DNA from: CAISIP01 sp038326025
Lineage (GTDB): Bacteria; Pseudomonadota; Gammaproteobacteria; Burkholderiales; Burkholderiaceae_C
Reading direction: 5' to 3'
DNA length: 64,000 nt
Assembly (NCBI GenBank): GCA_038326025.1
Contig: JBBQJP010000005.1
Location: 55,424-119,423, forward strand
Position numbers and translations under genes: made by a program. Positions 43,330-52,164 of the stretch are shown in pieces. The notes under the pieces were generated by a model. That model saw only the letters and a list, made by a program, of their open reading frames with translations. It was not told where the DNA came from and made no database searches. Numbering within the stretch: the first letter of the stretch is position 1; every line of letters starts with the position of its first letter.

Positions 43330-45330
43330 ATGTCCCATTCCAGTTATCTGATCGGCGTCGACACCGGCGGCACGTATACCGATTGCGCCATCATCGAAAC
43401 CCATGGTCACCGGGTGGTGGCGCGTGCCAAGGCGATCACGACCAAGGGTGACCTGGCCGTTGGCGTCAGCGAGGCGATCAACCAGGCAGTGGCGCAGTTG
43501 CCGCGTGGCCTGTCGCCGCAGGATATTGGTCTGGTGTCGGTGTCGACCACGCTGGCCACCAACGCCGTTGTCGAAGGCCATGGCAGTTCGGTGGCCGTGG
43601 TGTTGGTCGGATTTGACGAGCGCATGATGGAGCGAACCGGTATCGCGGCAGCTTTTCCGGGCGTGCCGGTGATCCGCATCGCCGGAGGGCATGACCACAA
43701 TGGCATGGCCGCACATGAGCTGGATCTGGCCGCACTCGAACAGGCGGTGGATGCCGTCGCCGACCAGGTCGAGGCGTTTGCGGTGGCCTCTACTTTTGCG
43801 GTGCGTAATGCGGACCATGAACAGACGGTGCAGCAGTGGATTGTTGCGCGCACCGGCAAGCCGGTGACGGTGTCCACCGAGTTGTCGTCGGCGCTGGACG
43901 CTCCGCGCCGGGCGCTGACGGCTGCTCTCAACGCCCGCCTGATCGCCAGGGTGTCGACACTGATCGATGCGGTGCAGCGCTCCATGGCGGCGTTGCAAAT
44001 CGATTGCCCACTGATGATCGTCAAGGGAGACGGCACGCTGGCGCTGGCCGAAACCGTGGCGCGCCGGCCGATCGAGACCGTGTTGTCCGGCCCTGCGGCC
44101 AGCCTGGTGGGCGCCCAGTGGTTGTCGGGTCAGCACAGCTTCATCCTGTCGGACATGGGGGGCACCACGACCGACCTGGGCGTGTTGCAGGATGGCCGGC
44201 CCCGCGTTACCGAACAAGGCGCCGAGGTGGGCGGCTGGCGCACCATGGTGCGTGCCATCGACGTGCGCACGATTGGCCTGGGCGGCGACAGCGAGGTCCA
44301 TATCGGCAGCGAAGGGCGCATCACGATCGGACCGCAGCGTGTGGTGCCGGTGGCGCTGCTGGGCACGCGATTTCCTGACACCTTGCGAATGCTGCAGGCC
44401 GACCTGGACGATGTCGAACGTGGATCGTCTTTGCATGGGCGATTTGTGCTGCTGCCGTTTGGCGCCAGGGCCGGGCGGCAGTTCGCCGAACTTTCCGAAC
44501 GCGAACAGGAGCTGATGGCACGCGTCACCGAACATCCACAGCCGCTGCGACAGCTGGCGGCATCGCCCGGCGCGCAACGCGCACTGGCGCAGCTGCGACG
44601 CAAGGGGCTGGTGCAGATCGCTGCCATGACGCCGTCGGATGCCTCCCATGTGCTGGGACTGCAACACAACTGGTCAACCGAAGCCGCGCAGATGGTGACC
44701 CAGCTCGCCTGCCGGCTGCGCGACATGAAGTTCCCCACACCCGAGCGCACCGAGATCTTTGCGCGCGAGGTCTGGAGCGAGACCGTGCGCATGAGTGCGC
44801 GCGCGATCCTGGACACCGCCTTCGGCGAACATGTGCGTGAAGACAAGCTGGTGCATGCCGTGTGTGCCGGCGACGGCAGCCTGGGGCTGGCGCGTATCAG
44901 CGTGACGCCGACGATTCCGGTGGTGGCGGTGGGTGGGCCGGTCGGCGTTTACTACGGCGAGGTCGGCCGACGCCTGGGCTGTCAGATCGTGTTCCCCGAA
45001 TACCGCGAGGTGGCCAATGCGGTCGGCGCGGCCACCGGTGTGGTGGCGCAAACCGTCACGGTGCGCGTCGATGGTGATGGCAGTGGTGTGTTCATGATGC
45101 ACTCCACCGTGGGCACGCAGCGATTTGTAGACCCGCAGCTGGCGCTGGCCGCGGCCACCGAGCTGGCGCGTCAAAGCGCCAATGACGCGGTCGTGGCCAT
45201 GGGCGCAAGCAATCCCGAGGTGCGCATCGTGATCCGCAAGCAGCTGCTGCCCAACGCAAGCAGTGATGCCGGACTGCTCGAGGCGGTGGTGACGGCGGAG
45301 GCGGTCGGGCGGCCCAACGCGGCCTTGTGA
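43330..45330 (+). CDS. Hydantoinase/oxoprolinase A-type protein, stand-alone
   Basis: A 666-residue ASKHA-fold protein. The N-terminal phosphate-binding GVDTGGTYTDCAII, then SVSTTLATNAVVEGHGSSVAVVLVGF, and FILSDMGGTTTDLGVLQDG are the Hydant_A motifs. It is ATP-dependent in the hydantoinase/oxoprolinase and acetone carboxylase beta families. No HyuB partner is adjacent, and the C-terminal third is shorter than in fused 5-oxoprolinases. I chose ATG 43330; upstream in-frame codons lack family similarity. The neighbouring genes give no substrate. Confidence 0.87.
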   Translation: MSHSSYLIGVDTGGTYTDCAIIETHGHRVVARAKAITTKGDLAVGVSEAINQAVAQLPRGLSPQDIGLVSVSTTLATNAVVEGHGSSVAVVLVGFDERMMERTGIAAAFPGVPVIRIAGGHDHNGMAAHELDLAALEQAVDAVADQVEAFAVASTFAVRNADHEQTVQQWIVARTGKPVTVSTELSSALDAPRRALTAALNARLIARVSTLIDAVQRSMAALQIDCPLMIVKGDGTLALAETVARRPIETVLSGPAASLVGAQWLSGQHSFILSDMGGTTTDLGVLQDGRPRVTEQGAEVGGWRTMVRAIDVRTIGLGGDSEVHIGSEGRITIGPQRVVPVALLGTRFPDTLRMLQADLDDVERGSSLHGRFVLLPFGARAGRQFAELSEREQELMARVTEHPQPLRQLAASPGAQRALAQLRRKGLVQIAAMTPSDASHVLGLQHNWSTEAAQMVTQLACRLRDMKFPTPERTEIFAREVWSETVRMSARAILDTAFGEHVREDKLVHAVCAGDGSLGLARISVTPTIPVVAVGGPVGVYYGEVGRRLGCQIVFPEYREVANAVGAATGVVAQTVTVRVDGDGSGVFMMHSTVGTQRFVDPQLALAAATELARQSANDAVVAMGASNPEVRIVIRKQLLPNASSDAGLLEAVVTAEAVGRPNAAL

Positions 45331-45336
45331 GCTGTC

Positions 45337-46746
45337 TCAGTCGTTCGCTTCATCCGGGCCGAGGTCAGCGTCTGAATCCGGGTCGGGGGCCGAGCCATGC
45401 AGCACCCGCGCCACCGACCGCAGGCCGTCGCGCAACTGCTCCCTGGAGGCCGCCGCGTTCAGGCTGATGCGTACCGCAGGTGGTGGTGGCGTGCGACCCG
45501 CCGCGAAATGCTCCATCGTGCGCACCTGCACACCCGCCTGGCCCAGGGTCTTCGCGAAACTATCGGCCTGCCAGGGCTCGGGCAGCGGCAGATACAGGTG
45601 GGGCAGGTCGTTCGCCCATCGAAATGTGTTGCCCTGCAGGCAGCTCAGCGCCAGTGCCAGTCGCTCGGCGATGCGCTGGCGTTGCAGGCCGATCAGGTGG
45701 TCGGCCACGCTGGAGTCGATCCAGTGGGTAAGGATCTCAGGCATCAGCGGCGCCACCATCCAGCAGTCGGCACGGATGCTGGCGGCCACCTTGTCCAGCC
45801 ACTGGGGTGATGCCTCCAGGTAACCGACGCGCAGGCCCGGCGCCATCACCTTGCTGAAGCTTGCGATCAAGAACGCCTGCTCCGGCACCAGGCTGGCCAG
45901 CGCCGGCAGCGGTTGTGCCTGGGCCACGGCATGCACGGTGTCTTCCATCAACAGCAGGCCTTCACGTCGCAGCACGGCGGCAATGGCCTCGCGCCGTGCC
46001 ATCGACATGGTGCTGGTGGTGGGGCTGTGCAGACTGGGCGTGCAGTACAGCATCCTGCTGCCGTAGGTGTGCACGGCCTGGGCCAGGTCATCGGGTAACA
46101 GGCCTTCGTCATCCATCGGCAGGCCGATCACCTGCAGCCGCATCGAGCGGGCCAGCGCCATCAGGCCCGCATAACTGAGCGACTCGGTCAGGATGGTGTC
46201 GCCGGGCCGGGCGACGGTACGCAATACCGCGGCCAGCGCATGCTGGGCGCCATGCGTCACCATCACCCGTTGCCAGTCGCCGCGGGTGCCGAATCGCTTG
46301 AGCCATTTGGCGCCGGCCTGGCGGTGGTGCGGCATGCCGGCCTCGGGCTGGTAGTCGAGCAGCGGCGCCGCGCGCAGGTCGGACCGGCTCAACTGCGCCA
46401 ACGTATCGCGCAAGGCCTGCTGCTCATCGGTGCGGATCGCGACGTTGTGCGCCAGGTCGATCAATGCCACCGCGCCGTCGCGCTCGGGTTCCGGCTGGCG
46501 AGGCTGCAAGTTGCGCACATAGGTGCCGTCGCCGACGCGGGCCTGCGCCAAGGACTGGCGCTCGAGGCAGGCATAGGCCCGGCTGATCGTCCCCGGCGTG
46601 ACGCCCAGCCGTTTGGCCATCACCCGATGGGGTGGCAACTTCTCGCCAGGGCCGAATTGACCGTTGACGATGGCCTGCGCCAGGTCATCGGCGATGGTCT
46701 GGTACTTGGGCTTGTGGGCCGAATCCGGTTGGCTGGGGGTTGTCAT
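45337..46746 (-). CDS. MocR-type regulator (GntR helix-turn-helix plus aminotransferase domain)
   Basis: A 469-residue regulator. The GntR winged helix spans about residues 13-80 (YQTIADDLAQAIVNGQFGPGEKLPPHRVMAKRLGVTPGTISRAYACLE) and is joined to a fold-type I aminotransferase-like domain with a PLP Lys in IASFSKVMAPGLRVGYLE. It is divergent from the dioxygenase gene at 47013, with three GCCATYRG direct repeats at 46852-46883 between them. MocR proteins often bind direct repeats and activate neighbouring genes. It lies six bases after the HyuA stop, convergent. Confidence 0.92.
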   Translation of the reverse strand: MTTPSQPDSAHKPKYQTIADDLAQAIVNGQFGPGEKLPPHRVMAKRLGVTPGTISRAYACLERQSLAQARVGDGTYVRNLQPRQPEPERDGAVALIDLAHNVAIRTDEQQALRDTLAQLSRSDLRAAPLLDYQPEAGMPHHRQAGAKWLKRFGTRGDWQRVMVTHGAQHALAAVLRTVARPGDTILTESLSYAGLMALARSMRLQVIGLPMDDEGLLPDDLAQAVHTYGSRMLYCTPSLHSPTTSTMSMARREAIAAVLRREGLLLMEDTVHAVAQAQPLPALASLVPEQAFLIASFSKVMAPGLRVGYLEASPQWLDKVAASIRADCWMVAPLMPEILTHWIDSSVADHLIGLQRQRIAERLALALSCLQGNTFRWANDLPHLYLPLPEPWQADSFAKTLGQAGVQVRTMEHFAAGRTPPPPAVRISLNAAASREQLRDGLRSVARVLHGSAPDPDSDADLGPDEAND

Positions 46747-46851
46747 GCAGGAGCGTGGGCCATGGTCGATCGGCTCCGATTGTCGGCGTTAGGCGGGCCC
46801 CGCGCCCGGCCCGCTGCGCAAAGCGCATCCGGAGTTGGTTGTGATCAAACT

Positions 46852-46883
46852 GCCATCGGCTTGTGCCATCAGTCAGCCATTAG
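46852..46883. promoter_or_regulatory. Three GCCATYRG direct repeats, candidate MocR site
   Basis: GCCATCGG (46852), GCCATCAG (46865) and GCCATTAG (46876) occur in the same direction, 13 and 11 bases apart, in the 266-base gap between the divergent MocR and dioxygenase genes. Confidence 0.5.
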
Positions 46884-47012
46884 TGTTTCTAATTCTGCGA
46901 CTGAAGATTGCTCGTTTGAACAAGGCCGGTGATTCGCGCACACTGCGCGCAGCGTTACCACTACCTGCCACATGGCGGTGGAGCCCGCCTTGTATCAATT
47001 GGAGAACCTGCC

Positions 47013-48290
47013 ATGTCATCAACAGCCGTCGTTACGACCGAAAGCGCCGCCCTCGAGCCCATGGCGGCATGGAGCGACCCTCAGTCCGATGTGCCGGCGC
47101 CTGGCGCCGTCGCGGCCGAGGGATTCGGCTTGCCCCCCGCAGACCTCCACGACTTGCTGGCGGCGCCGACGACCGGCCGTGCCATCCACGTACTTGGCGG
47201 CTCCGTCGCACCGCAGGTGGTGCTGCGTGATGGCTCAGCCGACACGGTGATGCCGGCCTTGTGGCTGCGCGCGCGCAGTTGCGACCCGACACAGCGTGAT
47301 GCCATCACCGGTCAACGCCTGATGAATCCGCACCTGCTGCCCGACGACCTGACGCTGCTGGACGCGCGGCTCGAGGGTGCAGGGTTGTTTCTGGCGTTCA
47401 GTGATGGTTTTGCCGGCAACTTCGACCCGCGGGAACTGCTCGATGGCGTGGTGCTCGACGAAGCCTGTCCTGCACCGCAGCCCTGGCAGGCCGACCTGGC
47501 GCCGCAGCCGGTCTACCAGTGGGATGCGTTGCAGGACGATGCCGTGCTGTACCGCGCCGTGAAGGACTATGTCGAGCGCGGTTTCCTGCTGATTCACGGC
47601 ACACCGACGAAACCCGACTCGATTCTGTCGATCGCGCGCCGCTTCGGTTATGTGCGCGAGACCAATTTCGGCGCCTATTTCGAAGTCTATTCGCGGCCGG
47701 ATTCGACCGATCTGGCCTACCGTCCGGTGGCCCTGGGCCCGCATACCGACAACCCCTATCGCAACCCGGTGCCGGGCATCCAGTTGCTGCACTGCCTGCA
47801 GAACGAGACCTCGGGAGGTTTGTCCACGCTGGTCGACAGCCTTGCCGTGGCACAGCAACTGCAGCAGGAGGATCCCGAAGGTTTCCGCCTGCTCGCCACG
47901 GTGCCGGTGCGTTTCGAATACCGCGACGCGGACACCTGTCTGGTGTCGGTGCAGCCTATGATCGAACTCGATGGCATGGGTGTCATGGTCGGCGTGTTCT
48001 ACAGCCCCCGGCTCGATGACATTCCACTGATGTCCGAGCACGACACACGGGCCTACCACCGCGCGCGCAAGCGTTTCGGCAGCTTGCTGGAAGACCCGCG
48101 GTTCGAGCTGCGATTCCGGCTCGAGCCGGGCCAGCTGATGATGTTCGACAACAACCGGGTGCTGCACGGACGAACGTCGTTCAATCCGTCGGAAGGTCAC
48201 CGGCAGCTGCAGGGCTGCTACATTGACCGCGACAGTCCGCGCAGCCTGTATCGCGTGCTGAGCCGCCGGCTTGGCCCGCAGGCTGTCTGA
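47013..48290 (+). CDS. tmpA: TauD/TfdA-type Fe(II)/2-oxoglutarate dioxygenase, TmpA-like
   Basis: A 425-residue enzyme of the gamma-butyrobetaine hydroxylase group. The DUF971-like N-terminal domain comes first (ALWLRARSCDPTQRDAITGQR), then the catalytic jelly roll with Fe ligands H244-x-D246 (GPHTDNPYRNP) and distal H385 (VLHGRTSF). Enzymes of this group followed by an HD-domain gene form the TmpA/TmpB pair. In it TmpA hydroxylates 2-(trimethylammonio)ethylphosphonate at C1. TmpA was formerly annotated as a butyrobetaine hydroxylase, which remains the alternative. It is 30 bases upstream of the HD gene. Confidence 0.75.
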   Translation: MSSTAVVTTESAALEPMAAWSDPQSDVPAPGAVAAEGFGLPPADLHDLLAAPTTGRAIHVLGGSVAPQVVLRDGSADTVMPALWLRARSCDPTQRDAITGQRLMNPHLLPDDLTLLDARLEGAGLFLAFSDGFAGNFDPRELLDGVVLDEACPAPQPWQADLAPQPVYQWDALQDDAVLYRAVKDYVERGFLLIHGTPTKPDSILSIARRFGYVRETNFGAYFEVYSRPDSTDLAYRPVALGPHTDNPYRNPVPGIQLLHCLQNETSGGLSTLVDSLAVAQQLQQEDPEGFRLLATVPVRFEYRDADTCLVSVQPMIELDGMGVMVGVFYSPRLDDIPLMSEHDTRAYHRARKRFGSLLEDPRFELRFRLEPGQLMMFDNNRVLHGRTSFNPSEGHRQLQGCYIDRDSPRSLYRVLSRRLGPQAV

Positions 48291-48320
48291 CCCACTATTG
48301 AATACCGGGAGCACAAAAGC

Positions 48321-48908
48321 ATGGAAACCGTCGACTTCATCGAGATGAAACATGGCACGAAGCAGGAGTATGAATTCCTGCACAAGCTGGAGGACCAGTA
48401 CATTCGTGCCTTGCCCGATCGTTTGCTGACGGCGCTGCAGCGCCTTGATGGCTCGATCGAGGGTTACAAGGTCACCCGGCTGGCGCATTCGCTGCAAAGC
48501 GCGACGCGGGCCGAAGCCGATGGCGAGGACATCGAGGTCGTTGTCGCCGCGCTGATACACGATCTGGGCGATGAACTTGCGCCGGAAAACCACTCGCAAC
48601 TGGCCGCCGCCATCATCCGTCCGTATGTAAGCGCCGAGGTTACCTGGATCCTCGAGATGCATGGTCTGTTCCAGATGCAGTATTACGCGCAGCATTACGG
48701 GCGCGATCCGAATGGCCATCTGGTCTACCGCAACCACCCCTGGTACCACGCCTGCATGCGGTTTTGCGAGCGCTTCGATCAGAACGCGTTTGACCCGGCC
48801 TATCCGACCAAGCCCCTGTCGTATTTCGAGCCGATGTTGCGTCAGGTGTTCAGCCGTGCGCCGTTCGACCCGAAGGTGCTCAAGGAGCCGATGCCGCTGC
48901 AGGGCTGA
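48321..48908 (+). CDS. tmpB: HD-domain diiron oxygenase, TmpB-like
   Basis: A 195-residue HD-domain protein with likely diiron ligands H56 (RLAHSLQ), H80-D81 (LIHDLGDE), H91 (ENHSQ), H114 (LEMHGLFQ) and a later Asp near 153 (ERFDQ). The H56-H80 spacing of 24 equals that of the C-P bond-cleaving enzyme PhnZ. TmpB uses O2 to split (R)-1-hydroxy-2-(trimethylammonio)ethylphosphonate into glycine betaine and phosphate. The pairing with a TmpA-like gene is the main support. Its 3' end overlaps the converging LysR gene by 29 bases. Confidence 0.75.
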   Translation: METVDFIEMKHGTKQEYEFLHKLEDQYIRALPDRLLTALQRLDGSIEGYKVTRLAHSLQSATRAEADGEDIEVVVAALIHDLGDELAPENHSQLAAAIIRPYVSAEVTWILEMHGLFQMQYYAQHYGRDPNGHLVYRNHPWYHACMRFCERFDQNAFDPAYPTKPLSYFEPMLRQVFSRAPFDPKVLKEPMPLQG

Positions 48909-49845
48909 AAACCGGTGGTGCGACTGCGTTGGGATGGCGCAGGTGCTCGCCCAGGAAATCGAGAAACTGCCGTACCGCCGGCACCAGTCCGCGGCGTGAC
49001 GGGAACACCGCATGCACGATCGCCTGTGGTGGCGACCAACCGGGCAACGGTAACACGAGTGCGCCACTTTGGAGGTCGCCGTAGCACATGTAGTCGGGTA
49101 TCACAGCCAGCCCGACACCGTCAAGCGCGGCTTGCCTGAGTGTGAGCAGGTCGTCGGCAATCAACCTGGGCTGGTGGTACAGCGTGAAGTCCTCGCCGTC
49201 GGGCCCGCGCAAATGCCAAATCGCACGGCCCTCGACCGCGGCCATGCTGACGGTGTCCAACTTTTCCAGGTCGCCTGGTAACTGCGGTTGGCCCTGGCGC
49301 GCGATCAACGCCGGACTGGCGACCAGCAGCGTATAGGTCGGCCCTAGATTCTTGACCACCATGCTGCCGCTGTCATCCAGGCTGGGCCGCACCCGCAGCG
49401 CCACGTCGAAACCTTCCTCGACCAGATCGACTACCCGGTTGCTCACGCGAAGGTCGATGTTCACCTGTGGATGCCGGGCCAGAAACAGCGACAACACTGG
49501 GCTGACCGTGGTCTGCGCCAACGTTACCGGGCAGGCGATGCGGATCGTGCCACAAGGTTCGGTGTGGGACATCGCGACCACCTCGTCAACTGCCTGGGCC
49601 TGCTCGCGCATCGCCACGCAGTGCCGGTAGACCCGTTCGCCAACGGCCGTCAGTGACAACTTGCGCGTGGTGCGCTGCAGCAGACGCGCGCCCAGGCGAG
49701 ATTCCAGTTCAGCGATGCGTCGCGACAGGCGCGACTTCGGGATCGCCAGACTGCGTCCGGCGGCCGCGAAACCCCCTTTGTCCACCACTTCCGCGAAATA
49801 CGCCATGTCGTTGAAGTCTTGCACTTTTTTTCTCCACTGTCCCAT
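48880..49845 (-). CDS. LysR-family regulator
   Basis: About 321 residues from the ATG at 49845 (M14 at 49806 is possible). The winged helix is FAEVVDKGGFAAAGRSLAIPKSRLSRRIAELESRLGARLLQRTTRKLSLTAVG, of the AaeR/DmlR-like subgroup. It is divergent from azoR across 148 bases and, as in many species, probably controls it. Its 3' end is antisense to the end of tmpB. Confidence 0.92.
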   Translation of the reverse strand: MGQWRKKVQDFNDMAYFAEVVDKGGFAAAGRSLAIPKSRLSRRIAELESRLGARLLQRTTRKLSLTAVGERVYRHCVAMREQAQAVDEVVAMSHTEPCGTIRIACPVTLAQTTVSPVLSLFLARHPQVNIDLRVSNRVVDLVEEGFDVALRVRPSLDDSGSMVVKNLGPTYTLLVASPALIARQGQPQLPGDLEKLDTVSMAAVEGRAIWHLRGPDGEDFTLYHQPRLIADDLLTLRQAALDGVGLAVIPDYMCYGDLQSGALVLPLPGWSPPQAIVHAVFPSRRGLVPAVRQFLDFLGEHLRHPNAVAPPVFSPAAASAP

Positions 49846-49993
49846 CAGCAGGACGATGAGTCGCGATTTTGCCTACTTATCAACCACTCGTGTCATCCGC
49901 ATAATTAATAGACGCAGCGATTGGGGGATAACCCTTGATAGATGGTTTTGTTATGCCGGCGCTGCCCCTCACTCACCGAAAGGAAACCGAATC

Positions 49994-50644
49994 ATGAAAC
50001 TGCTTCACATCGACTCCAGCATCCTGGGCACCCAATCCGCTTCCCGGGAATTGACCCGCAACATTACCGCGCAATGGAGCGCGCAACATCCCGGCACCGA
50101 GGTGGACTATCTGGACCTGGCGGTCGACGGTCCCAGCCACCTGTCCGCCGAGTCTCTCGGGTTTCGCCTGCCGCCGACCACCGAGGGCTTGAGCGATACG
50201 CAAAAGCGTGAAAACGCGGTGTCCGAGGCGCTGGTCAGCCAGTTTCTGGCGGCCGACGTGCTGGTCATCGGCGCGCCCTTGTACAACTTCACGATTCCGA
50301 GCCAGCTCAAGTCCTGGGTCGACCGAATTGCGCAGGCCGGCCGCACTTTCACCTATACCGACAAGGGCCCCAAGGGCCTGGCTGGGGGCAAGACCGTGAT
50401 CGTGGCTTCGACCCGGGGCGGCGTGTATTCCACCAGCGAAGGCGGACGGGCCATGGAGCACCAGGAGACCTATCTGCAGACGGTGTTCGGTTTCCTGGGC
50501 ATCACCGACGTGCGTTTTGTACGCGCCGAAGGCCTGGCCATGGGTGCGGACGCGCGTACCGACGCGATGGCTGCGGCAGCGCTGGCGGTCAAGGCGCTGG
50601 ACAACGATGCGGCCAATCAGCCGCGGGTCAGCCAGGTCGCCTGA
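49994..50644 (+). CDS. azoR: FMN-dependent NADH-azoreductase
   Basis: A 216-residue flavodoxin-fold protein. MKLLHIDSSILGTQSASREL (FMN phosphate loop), VLVIGAPLYNFTIPSQLKSWVDRIAQAGRTF and KTVIVASTRGGVYS match AzoR/AcpD. It reduces quinones and azo compounds with NADH, usually in response to electrophile stress. The start follows an AAGG site at 49980-49983. It is divergent from a LysR gene. Confidence 0.92.
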   Translation: MKLLHIDSSILGTQSASRELTRNITAQWSAQHPGTEVDYLDLAVDGPSHLSAESLGFRLPPTTEGLSDTQKRENAVSEALVSQFLAADVLVIGAPLYNFTIPSQLKSWVDRIAQAGRTFTYTDKGPKGLAGGKTVIVASTRGGVYSTSEGGRAMEHQETYLQTVFGFLGITDVRFVRAEGLAMGADARTDAMAAAALAVKALDNDAANQPRVSQVA

Positions 50645-50693
50645 CGGCCGCATCCGGTATCCGGGCCCGGTTGTATAGCCTACAAGGCCGGGC

Positions 50694-51110
50694 GTGTACC
50701 AAAACGCAGCGCTGCTAGCATCGGCGCTGTCGTTGTTTATTGCTGCGCCTTGGCGCCTGTCCAGCTTGTCCGATTCCGATGTTCTCGTCGTGTGTCTGTG
50801 CGCGCAGTGGTGCGGCGTGTGCCGTGACTATGAGCGTGTGTTCGCGCAGGTGGCAACGCGGTTTCCTGGCATGCGATTTGTTTGGGTCGATGTCGAGGAC
50901 CAGGCAGATCGGATTGACCCTGTCGACATCGAGGATTTCCCGACACTGCTGATCGCCGTTGATCAGCAGCCCCGTTTTTTTGGCATGCTGACGCCGCAAC
51001 CGCAGATGCTGGAGCGGATCGTGCGCGAGCGTATTGCGGGTGCCGACCCCACATTGGCGGCCCGCGTCGACTTGCGTGACCTGGTGGCCCGCCTGCACGC
51101 ATCTCCCTGA
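50694..51110 (+). CDS. Thioredoxin-fold protein
   Basis: A 138-residue protein with the active-site C-G-V-C (CAQWCGVCRDYERVF) and the cis-Pro loop (IEDFPTLLIAV) of thioredoxins. The family Trp-Cys-Gly-Pro-Cys is changed to WCGVC. The start is GTG at 50694, 49 bases after azoR; the first about 25 residues are variable. There is no signal peptide. It probably acts in cytoplasmic thiol reduction; the partner is unknown. Confidence 0.8.
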   Translation: MYQNAALLASALSLFIAAPWRLSSLSDSDVLVVCLCAQWCGVCRDYERVFAQVATRFPGMRFVWVDVEDQADRIDPVDIEDFPTLLIAVDQQPRFFGMLTPQPQMLERIVRERIAGADPTLAARVDLRDLVARLHASP

Positions 51111-51430
51111 CCCGTAGCTGGCACATCGCAGCCTTCTGTGGCTTTTGTGTGGCCAGGCAGGGACAACAGTGCAGCCTTCGTGCAACGTCGGCCCTCCCGG
51201 CGTATTGATTTTTTGCAATCAGCGACCCACTGCCCAGGCGTTGCCTGCCCTGGAGTACGGGCATTGCGACTCCGAAAACCAAGCCAAACGATGAATAGTA
51301 CTGAGTCTGCGCACGCCGTGCTCCAAAGGAGCGCAGCCCCGTGCCAGCTCACTGCACAATTCAGCGGCCTGCAGGTAGCGCCAGAAACAATTGTGCCGTT
51401 TGGCAAAACCACAGAACATTGGGAATCGAC
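51111..51430. other. 320-base gap with a two-tier hairpin
   Basis: I see no gene here. A nested stem occurs with GCACG (51311-51315)/CGTGC (51340-51344) outside and GCTCC (51320-51324)/GGAGC (51328-51332) inside around AAA. It may be the leader of the next gene. I could not match it to a riboswitch class I know. Confidence 0.4.
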
Positions 51431-52099
51431 ATGGATTTGATCGGACTACACCCTGCGCGCTTGGGCAACCTTATGACACCCTTCACGCCGACAACGCCGG
51501 CAGCCCTGTCACCGACGGCAGCCACCGTCGCGGCCTCCCTGCTGGACGACACGGCGTATGTGCTCCATGACCTGGGCTTGAAGGCGATTCGCGCTGCCGT
51601 GGTCGATCTGGGGTCCATGGACATTCTCCATGTCTGGGCCATGTCGGATGACGGCGCGTGCGGCGAGAGCGGTGTACCCGCAGCCGATATGCCGTTCGAT
51701 AGCCAGTTCCCCGATGCCCGGACGCATGTGCAGCACCTGGGCTTGGCGGCGCCCGACGCCGCAGTAGAACAGAGGCTGAGTCCGCATCACTGGTCTTTTG
51801 TCTGGCGATTGGACGGCGAGCGTGCAATGGTGGCCGAGGCACGCTACCACGATGCGCGCGCCATCGTCGGTACCATCGACATCGCACTGGTGCGCCTGCT
51901 GTGTGACGTCGGCGTGTTCGCCGGTTTGCCTTCACCCGTTGTCGCGGACGAGGAAAACCAACAGATTTTGCCCACTTCTGGCCGGTTGCCTGCGCGCAAC
52001 CGGAGCATCCGCTTGTCGCGGCTGGCAGTTATCGCATTGACGGGAGTCGGCACACTGCTGGCGGTATGGATGGCGCTGAGCGGAGTTGCCCACGGGTAA
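51431..52099 (+). CDS. Hypothetical protein with C-terminal membrane anchor
   Basis: About 222 residues from ATG 51431 (a second ATG at 51473). I do not recognise the family. The main part is soluble (AAVVDLGSMDILHVWAMSDDG, HHWSFVWRLDGERAMVAEARYHDARAIVGTIDIALVRLLCD) with an Asp/Glu-rich profile like a small sensor or roadblock-type fold. A basic stretch then precedes one hydrophobic helix at the end (LAVIALTGVGTLLAVWMALSG), so it is probably a tail-anchored inner-membrane protein. It follows a 320-base leader. Confidence 0.6.
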   Translation: MDLIGLHPARLGNLMTPFTPTTPAALSPTAATVAASLLDDTAYVLHDLGLKAIRAAVVDLGSMDILHVWAMSDDGACGESGVPAADMPFDSQFPDARTHVQHLGLAAPDAAVEQRLSPHHWSFVWRLDGERAMVAEARYHDARAIVGTIDIALVRLLCDVGVFAGLPSPVVADEENQQILPTSGRLPARNRSIRLSRLAVIALTGVGTLLAVWMALSGVAHG

Positions 52100-52164
52100 C
52101 CTGCGCAAGCAGACCTCCGGCTGTTGGACGACAGCACCGGTGATCCTGCATCGACCCCGTGCGC

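Noticed and set aside
47013..48290. Carnitine pathway gamma-butyrobetaine hydroxylase
   Set aside because: Not excluded biochemically, but the adjacent HD-domain oxygenase gene fits TmpA/TmpB better, and no carnitine genes are nearby.
51111..51430. c-di-GMP (GEMM) riboswitch
   Set aside because: Short matches such as GGCAAAACCAC and GGTAGCG occur, but not in the right order or with the conserved GNRA tetraloop/receptor arrangement.
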